Assembly (NCBI GenBank): GCA_027486585.1
Contig: JAIXOU010000031.1
Location: forward strand, 1-40,540
Direction: 5' to 3'
Origin: Verrucomicrobiaceae bacterium
GTDB taxonomy: Bacteria; Verrucomicrobiota; Verrucomicrobiia; Verrucomicrobiales; Verrucomicrobiaceae
Length of the DNA stretch: 40,540 nucleotides
In this document: positions 36,301-40,540 of the stretch, in pieces
Numbering within the stretch: position 1 is the first letter of the stretch
Layout of the letters: each line of letters starts with the position of its first letter
Notes under the pieces: generated by a model
What the model was told of the DNA's origin: nothing
The model's database searches: none
What the model saw: only the letters and a program-made list of their open reading frames with translations
Made by a program: the position numbers and the translations under genes

Positions 36301-37094
36301 GGGCCGTTGTCGGTGGCGAACATCACGATGGTGTTTTCGGCGAGCCCGAGCGAATCGAGCTTCGCGAGCAACCGGCCCACGTTCGCATCGAGATTCTCGA
36401 TCATCGCGTAAACAGCGGAGGTCTTCGCCTCGAAGCCCAGCTTGGTGTATTTCGCGAACAAGCCGTCCGGTGCCTGCATGGGCGAGTGACAGGCATTGAA
36501 AGGCACATAACAAAAAAACGGCTGCGCTCGATTTTTCTCGATGAAGGCCATCGCCGCGTCCGCGAGCACATCGGTGATGAATCCCTTCCGCGCTGCCGTG
36601 ACGCCATTGTGCTCCAGCGCGGGATCGAAGTAGTTCGAGAAGAAGCCGCCCACGAAGCCAAAAAACTCATCAAAGCCCTGACCGCGGGCCGTGGTGGGAT
36701 GATTCGCGCCGTTGTGCCATTTGCCGAAACAGCCGCTCACATAACCCGCCGGTTTCAGCGCCTCTGCGAGTGTCACTTCTTCACCATGCATGGTCTCCAA
36801 ACCCGAGGTCGTATTCAGCACTCGGAGGCGGAAATGATGGCGACCGGTGAGCAACGATGAGCGAGTCGGCGAACAAACCGGGCTGACATGAAAATGCTCC
36901 AGCTCCACGCTTTGGCTTTGGAGCTTGTCGAGCGCAGGCGTGTCGAGCTTTTCGTTGCCATGACAACGCAGATCCCCCCAGCCCATGTCATCGGCGAGGA
37001 TGAGAACGATGTTCGGCTTCTGCGCGGGCGTGGCTTGTAGCGCGGCCAGCGGCGCTAGCAGTAGGGCGATGGCGATGGTGAAGAGGTGTTTCAT
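33378..37094 (-). CDS. secreted sulfatase fused to sialate-O-acetylesterase-like domain
   Basis: From the ATG at 37094 the protein has 1238 residues with a signal peptide (about 1-22). The N-terminal half (~25-480) is a type I sulfatase: LADDMGWGD with metal-binding Asp35/Asp36, and CSPTRSSLLTGR with Cys74, which is converted to formylglycine and attacks the sulfate ester. A beta-sandwich linker follows (~490-600). The C-terminal half (~610-1238) is an SGNH esterase of the sialate O-acetylesterase type: GGGQSNMEF with Ser677, WYQGESN, and DIHP with His1081. One polypeptide could thus remove both sulfate and acetyl groups from a polysaccharide. An extra 19 N-terminal residues from 37151 are unlikely, as they would hide the signal peptide. 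Confidence 0.92.
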   Translation of the reverse strand: MKHLFTIAIALLLAPLAALQATPAQKPNIVLILADDMGWGDLRCHGNEKLDTPALDKLQSQSVELEHFHVSPVCSPTRSSLLTGRHHFRLRVLNTTSGLETMHGEEVTLAEALKPAGYVSGCFGKWHNGANHPTTARGQGFDEFFGFVGGFFSNYFDPALEHNGVTAARKGFITDVLADAAMAFIEKNRAQPFFCYVPFNACHSPMQAPDGLFAKYTKLGFEAKTSAVYAMIENLDANVGRLLAKLDSLGLAENTIVMFATDNGPNTPRFNGGMRGGKGSLFEGGQRVPCFIRWPGKLEAGKRLSQIAQHVDVLPTLLDLVGVPLPATPPLDGRSLAPLLKGEKVKWPERLLFEVTGRGGKDGTLIPKYPGTVRSDTHRWVRDNKQEMLFDLRNDPGEKNDIAAQQPEIAARLSKAYDAWFADAIASTQGKVQRFPITLGEGTELLAPYARLESGAKFLGQGWDNDWAVFPTNTSTVVWNVVVPQSGKYEVTAMHTAKAQGGKIRVRVGEHLVERNVTTAYDPPELPRRDLVKRWEVPDKEFAPLKLGNLAVPAGAQVLRVMAAPGVEIQSLRLSRVEKITAELKLPSIFSDHMVLQSAKPVPVWGWADAGEKVVVEFAGQSKSSTANSDGKWMVNLDALKVSSTSRELIVRSLTRSSSLKIADVIVGEVWAGGGQSNMEFDMKAITSATAEIEASANPTLRQFHVLKNPSARTPVDDVQGYWTVARPGTTEDFIAAGYYFAKSIQRELKTPVGLIKVCWGGSKVEPWISPASLASVPELASGAKNLDAMSERNKSAFREWLKRTQREDRASGDASRFLSGPVSTDDGWVAVKDSGPVSDPSLPKLGAFWFRKEVSLSARQTGAAQVLQFGPSAQFDQVYWNGTLIGERSEDNFTGPISVRHYLIPPTLLKAGMNHLAVRLFAPAEPPGFSWFPSVGTTKMLGGWMAKAEYALPPLDADAKKAVPPLTGQHVLPGRLFNGMVHPLLPYAIRGVLWYQGESNTGNASLYRTSFPLLIQDWRQHWQQGDFPFYFCQLANYRAKTDQPGESVWAELREAQAKTLSVPNTGMAVLIDTGESEDIHPQSKQVAGERLAQIALAKTYGRDVVHSGPVYTSMKIEGSAIRLSFDHLGGGLVAKEMPATYDVMRKASKTAPLVRNSPHSQLEGFAICGADKQWVWADAKIDGDTVLVSSSQVPAPIAVRYAWSDNPTCNLYNQADLPAAPFRTDEFSGTIEKKPSR

Positions 37095-37147
37095 CTCTGG
37101 TTGCTGTTTCGGCTTTCCTTCTCCCGTCGCAGCCAAGTTTCCGAGTG

Positions 37148-38074
37148 TCACTTAGCGTTCTTGGTCTGTGCCTTCGGAGTCGTGGGCTCCTGCGGCTTTG
37201 GTCCGCCGGATCCGGGCTGTTGCAGTTCCTTTTGGACCCACTCGAGGCCTTGCAGGTTGCCTTTGATCCCCTCCGCGGCGTTCACGGTGGGGCGTTCGTG
37301 GATGACGCCGATGGGACCGCGCCAACCGCTGGCTTCGACGACACGGATCATCGCCAGTTCTGACTCATCGGAGCCGATGTAGCGCACGCCTGGATACTGC
37401 GTGGTGTCGGCCCTCATGCCGTTGAGATTCACCGCGATCAGATAGGGCTGGATGCGCTTGAACAGCGCGGGGAACTCCGTCAGCGAGCCGCGCCAGTGGT
37501 GGAAATTGAACACGATGCCCACGTTCGTGATGCCGTCGCGCTTCAGTCGCTCGATGATGGCGATTTGATGATCCTGCTCCTCAAACCATGGCTCGCGATG
37601 ATTGTAGAGCCCCACTTTGCAGCCGAGCGCCGCCGCATCCTCCGCGATGGGCCGGATGCGTGCTGCCTCGGCTTCGATGCGCTCGGCATCGTTCGTCGCC
37701 GTGATGGCTCGTGATCCGCAAACCCAGAACTGCGGATGGATGCCGTTGCGCTTGGTGGACTCGACGATTTTTGGATCCCGTGCTGGATACCACCATGCGG
37801 CGATCTCGATGCCGTGCTTCTTCGCCGCTTCGATTTCCGCATCGACCGCGCTGCCCCCGTTGTAGGCGAACTTACTCAAGCCAAGCTCCTTGAGCATCTG
37901 CATCCGTTCTTCCGGCCCGCGCTTTTTCGCATCCCATGGAGGCGCGATCCACAATGCGGAGATGTTCTGACGGTCAAAGATGGACGATACGTCGGCTGAG
38001 GTGAGCCTCGCGGGTGCGGACGCGAAAAGGGTGACCGTGAGGAGGCCGAGTGCGGTGAGCGAATGCAATTTCAT
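37148..38074 (-). CDS. secreted sugar-phosphate-isomerase-like TIM barrel protein
   Basis: The 308-residue product has a signal peptide (about 1-23) and a TIM-barrel like xylose isomerase / AP-endonuclease-2 family members: LSKFAYNGG, GIEIAAWW, GCKVGLYNHREPWFE, GIVFNFHH, LNGM and GWRGPIGVIHE. Glu and His on the strand ends would hold a metal. It is clearly homologous to residues ~22-285 of the last gene of the operon. The stop codon of the upstream gene overlaps its ATG (TGATG), so translation is coupled. The C-terminus is Pro/Lys-rich and disordered. Its reaction is unknown; export is unusual for this fold outside this phylum. Confidence 0.75.
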   Translation of the reverse strand: MKLHSLTALGLLTVTLFASAPARLTSADVSSIFDRQNISALWIAPPWDAKKRGPEERMQMLKELGLSKFAYNGGSAVDAEIEAAKKHGIEIAAWWYPARDPKIVESTKRNGIHPQFWVCGSRAITATNDAERIEAEAARIRPIAEDAAALGCKVGLYNHREPWFEEQDHQIAIIERLKRDGITNVGIVFNFHHWRGSLTEFPALFKRIQPYLIAVNLNGMRADTTQYPGVRYIGSDESELAMIRVVEASGWRGPIGVIHERPTVNAAEGIKGNLQGLEWVQKELQQPGSGGPKPQEPTTPKAQTKNAK

Positions 38075-38940
38075 CAGAGGTCTGTGGCGGGTGTGTTGTT
38101 TGAAAAAGGGAGTGAGGCGGCGAAGTCAGCAAAGGCTCGCAGCACCGACTCAGGGTGATCTCGGTGCAGGTTGTGACCGCAGCCGCGGAAACGAACATGC
38201 TGGCAGGTGGAAATGATGGACTTGAGGCTCTCGGCATCGGCGTCAGTGAGCGCACCACCCGCAGACGGATCGGCCTGGAGCAGCAAGGTGGGACAACGCA
38301 CGCGGGAGAGCGCGTCAGGGAAATCATAGCCATCGAGCCAACGGCCTTCGATGACGGGCGTGAGCACCTCGGGATCGAGTTGGCTGAGGCATTTCGCACT
38401 CCATGCCAGCGACGCGCGGTCGCGAAGGTCGCCGAGGCGTTTGAAGCCGCCGCCGTTGGCTGGAAGGCGGATGTCTGCGAGGGCGTCAGTGACTTCTTCC
38501 ATGCTTCCGCGCTTTCGTGCGGCCTCTCTCATGCCGAGGAACAGTGCCTGCCACGCGGTGCCCGCGATACGGTTTCCCATGGTGTGAAAGGGTGGGTCTT
38601 CGAGAATGATGCCGCGCACTCGATCTGGCAACTCTGCCGCGACCGCCGCAGCCACCATTGCCCCCAAAGAATGCCCGAAGAGGACGACGGATTCTGCGGT
38701 TTCATCTCGGACAAAGCGCAGGGCATCGGACACGTAGTCGGTGACGAGGTAGCTCCCTGATCGCGGCGAGCCACCGTGACCGCGTTGGTCGAGCGCGATG
38801 ACAGTCCAATGGTCCGTGAGCTTTGGGATAAGCGGTTCCCAATCCATCCCGCAGCGCGTCACGCCGTGGAGCAGCAGCAAGACAGGACCTGACCCGCAAG
38901 TGGTGCGTTGTAGGCGGATCGTTGGTGGTGCCTCGTTCAT
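38074..38940 (-). CDS. alpha/beta hydrolase
   Basis: The 288-residue product follows the alpha/beta-hydrolase plan: LLLLHGVTRCGMDW (oxyanion HG), ALDQRGHGGS, the nucleophile elbow GHSLGAM, and a late GCGHNLHRDHPE with the catalytic His. The acid is probably the Asp in LLLQADPSAGG. There is no signal peptide, so it acts in the cytoplasm, probably on an ester or C-C bond of a pathway intermediate. Its start overlaps the cupin stop (ATGA) and its stop overlaps the next start (TGATG), which shows tight operon coupling. Confidence 0.9.
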   Translation of the reverse strand: MNEAPPTIRLQRTTCGSGPVLLLLHGVTRCGMDWEPLIPKLTDHWTVIALDQRGHGGSPRSGSYLVTDYVSDALRFVRDETAESVVLFGHSLGAMVAAAVAAELPDRVRGIILEDPPFHTMGNRIAGTAWQALFLGMREAARKRGSMEEVTDALADIRLPANGGGFKRLGDLRDRASLAWSAKCLSQLDPEVLTPVIEGRWLDGYDFPDALSRVRCPTLLLQADPSAGGALTDADAESLKSIISTCQHVRFRGCGHNLHRDHPESVLRAFADFAASLPFSNNTPATDL

Positions 38941-39560
38941 GAGTTTTCGATTTTGGCGGACCTAGAGTCGAGGCTGGTGCGCCAGTCATTCCAGCCGCCG
39001 TCCACCGATGACGGTGCGGCGTGCCACTCCGGCATCGGCTCGCCGGTCGCTGGATCCCGGTCGGGAATGGGCAGCATCATGATGCGTTTGCAGGCGCGCT
39101 TGTAGTCCTCATCGCTGAGGAAGGCCTCTTGGATGTCATCCCAATCGCGTCCGTTCGGGTAGCCTCCGCACATGTGAATGTCATCGGACTGGGCGATCAT
39201 CTCGTGGCTGACTCCAGCCGGAATGACGACCACGTCGCCGGTGCTGATGCGTAGAAGGGTCCAGCCGCCCTCTCCGGCGGAAACATTGAACTCCATCCAT
39301 CCGTTGGCGCAGCCGAGGCACTCATGGGTGGTGGAATGGAAGTGGGCGTATTCGTAAACGCCGGGGTAGTCCCAATTGTTGGACCAGCCGTTGGCTCGAA
39401 GCCGGGCCTTCATCGCCTCGGCTCCACCACCGGGGACAGCGTTGCGATGCACCAACAGGGGAAATCGGTTGTTGGGGATTTTGCCTTGGGGTTTGGATGA
39501 ATAGACCTCGGTGGACATGGTTGAGTTGGGCGGATGGAGTTTGGGGGAAGCAGGTGGCAT
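38937..39560 (-). CDS. cupin-domain protein
   Basis: The product has 207 residues from the ATG at 39560, which overlaps the stop of the dehydrogenase (TGATG). An ATG at 39518, giving MSTEVYSSKPQGK, is also possible and looks closer to the conserved part. The cupin core has YAHFHSTTHECLG (two His and a Glu for the metal) and DVVVIPAGVSHEM (the last His). The C-terminal third is less typical. It may act as a dioxygenase, isomerase or sensor in the pathway. It is cytoplasmic, with no signal peptide. Confidence 0.8.
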   Translation of the reverse strand: MPPASPKLHPPNSTMSTEVYSSKPQGKIPNNRFPLLVHRNAVPGGGAEAMKARLRANGWSNNWDYPGVYEYAHFHSTTHECLGCANGWMEFNVSAGEGGWTLLRISTGDVVVIPAGVSHEMIAQSDDIHMCGGYPNGRDWDDIQEAFLSDEDYKRACKRIMMLPIPDRDPATGEPMPEWHAAPSSVDGGWNDWRTSLDSRSAKIENS

Positions 39561-40540
39561 CACTCGGCGGCCGTGCCATAGGCCACGTCTTCACCACCAT
39601 AACGACGGACACGCAGGTTGCATTGCTCGGCATGGCCCACAAATCCCTCCAGCATGCAGAGCCGTGAGCCGTATTTGCCGATCAAGGTCGCGGCTTCATC
39701 GGTGAGGACTTTTTGATAGGTGTGAGTTTTCAGGAACTTGCCCACCCAGAGTCCGCCGGTGTAACGCCCAGCCTTTCGCGTCGGCAGGGTGTGGTTGGTG
39801 CCGATGACCTTGTCGCCATTGGCTACATGGGTTCGAGGCCCCAGGAACAAGGCTCCATAACTCGTCATGTTTTCCAGGAACCAGTCATCGCGGTCAGTCA
39901 TGACCTGCACGTGCTCAGAGGCGATCTCGTTGGCCATGGTGAGCATTTCCTCATAGGTGTCGCAAAGGATCACGGCGCCGTAATCCCGCCACGAGGCGCG
40001 TGCGGTCTCCGCCGTGGGCAGGATGTCGAGAAGACGATCAATCTCAGCGAGGGTCGCGTGCGCGAGTTGCGATGAGTTTGTTAGCAGGACAGCGGGCGAG
40101 TTGTAACCATGTTCGGCCTGCCCGAGCAGATCCGTCGCGCAAAGTTCGGCATCGACGGTGTCGTCCGCGATCACCATTGTCTCGGTTGGTCCGGCGAGGA
40201 GGTCGATGCCCACGCGGCCGAAGAGTTGGCGTTTGGCCTCGGCCACGAAGGCGTTGCCGGGACCCACGATCATGTCCACCGGGGCAATCGTCGCCGTTCC
40301 CAAGGCCATGGCACCGATGGCCTGCATGCCGCCGAGGACATAGATTTCGTGGGCACCGCCCAGGTGCATGGCTGCGACAATGGCGGGGTGGGGTTCGCCG
40401 TTTTGAGGGGGAGCCGCTGCGACAATGCGCGGCACGCCAGCGACGGACGCGGTCAGCACGGACATGTGAGCCGAAGCCACCATCGGGAACTTGCCGCCAG
40501 GCACATAACAACCGACGGACTGAACGGGAATGTGCTTGTG
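39560..40540 (-). CDS. HisD-family dehydrogenase, HpsN-like (5' end missing)
   Basis: The frame is open to the window edge ([18 protein letters not shown] continues past the first internal ATG at 40504), so the start is outside. The visible ~327 residues are histidinol-dehydrogenase fold: [44 protein letters not shown] with the zinc-binding His region, and [11 protein letters not shown]. The pattern GTNHTLPTR...[14 protein letters not shown] is closer to sulfopropanediol dehydrogenases (HpsN) than to HisD of histidine synthesis, and no his genes are near. It would oxidise an alcohol to an acid with NAD+. It heads the operon seen here. Confidence 0.85.
   Translation of the reverse strand, partial: HKHIPVQSVGCYVPGGKFPMVASAHMSVLTASVAGVPRIVAAAPPQNGEPHPAIVAAMHLGGAHEIYVLGGMQAIGAMALGTATIAPVDMIVGPGNAFVAEAKRQLFGRVGIDLLAGPTETMVIADDTVDAELCATDLLGQAEHGYNSPAVLLTNSSQLAHATLAEIDRLLDILPTAETARASWRDYGAVILCDTYEEMLTMANEIASEHVQVMTDRDDWFLENMTSYGALFLGPRTHVANGDKVIGTNHTLPTRKAGRYTGGLWVGKFLKTHTYQKVLTDEAATLIGKYGSRLCMLEGFVGHAEQCNLRVRRYGGEDVAYGTAAE

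Overview
The window looks like chromosome of a member of the Verrucomicrobiota (Prosthecobacter/Verrucomicrobium-like). The reasons are secreted sulfatases, several PQQ-type sugar dehydrogenases, a planctomycete/verrucomicrobial-style C-terminal haem domain, secreted sugar-isomerase-like TIM barrels, and interspersed hairpin and 'word' repeats. No 16S gene or marker fixes the species, so this is inference.

Layout. 1-2684 (+): 3' part of an ABC-transporter solute-binding protein, a DUF3313-like lipoprotein and a small secreted protein. 2685-4946: an accessory strip with a DUF4304-like gene and a YefM-YoeB toxin-antitoxin pair, each followed by a copy of one degenerate ~70-bp repeat, then a 43-bp tandem array. 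4947-15066 (+): a composite defence island in the order hsdM, DUF262/HNH nuclease, hsdS, higB, higA fused to an ImmA-type peptidase, hsdR. 15067-19168: a small convergent ORF, REP-like hairpins, aconitase acnA, two strong terminators and a decayed duplicate of part of acnA. 19169-21979 (-): a PQQ sugar dehydrogenase with three CxxCH motifs. 22064-27796: PIG-L deacetylase, tRNA-Ser(GCT) with encoded CCA, a conserved protein of unknown function, cinA, a GYF-like protein and argG. 27967-29334 (+): a secreted PQQ-type sugar dehydrogenase closed by a terminator. 29430-40540 (-): a tightly packed six-gene operon, read from a HisD/HpsN-like dehydrogenase (cut by the window edge) through a cupin, an alpha/beta hydrolase, a secreted TIM barrel and a sulfatase fused to a sialate-O-acetylesterase-type domain, to a 1306-residue secreted multidomain protein ending in a blue-copper domain.

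How they work together. The island at 4947-15066 is a type I restriction-modification system with two insertions in its gene order: a possible extra nuclease and an addiction module whose antitoxin carries a metallopeptidase. The closeness of the genes suggests co-expression. The minus-strand operon looks like a periplasmic/extracellular degradation pathway for a sulfated and acetylated polymer or related sulfur compound; the substrate is not visible.

Most unusual signals: three different interspersed repeats lying in frame inside the 1306-residue gene; the HigA-ImmA fusion nested between hsdS and hsdR; a near-consensus yefM promoter with a palindromic operator over its -10 and a predicted leaderless start; the 43-bp array arranged in 129-bp A-B-B triads; and the acnA remnant behind acnA.
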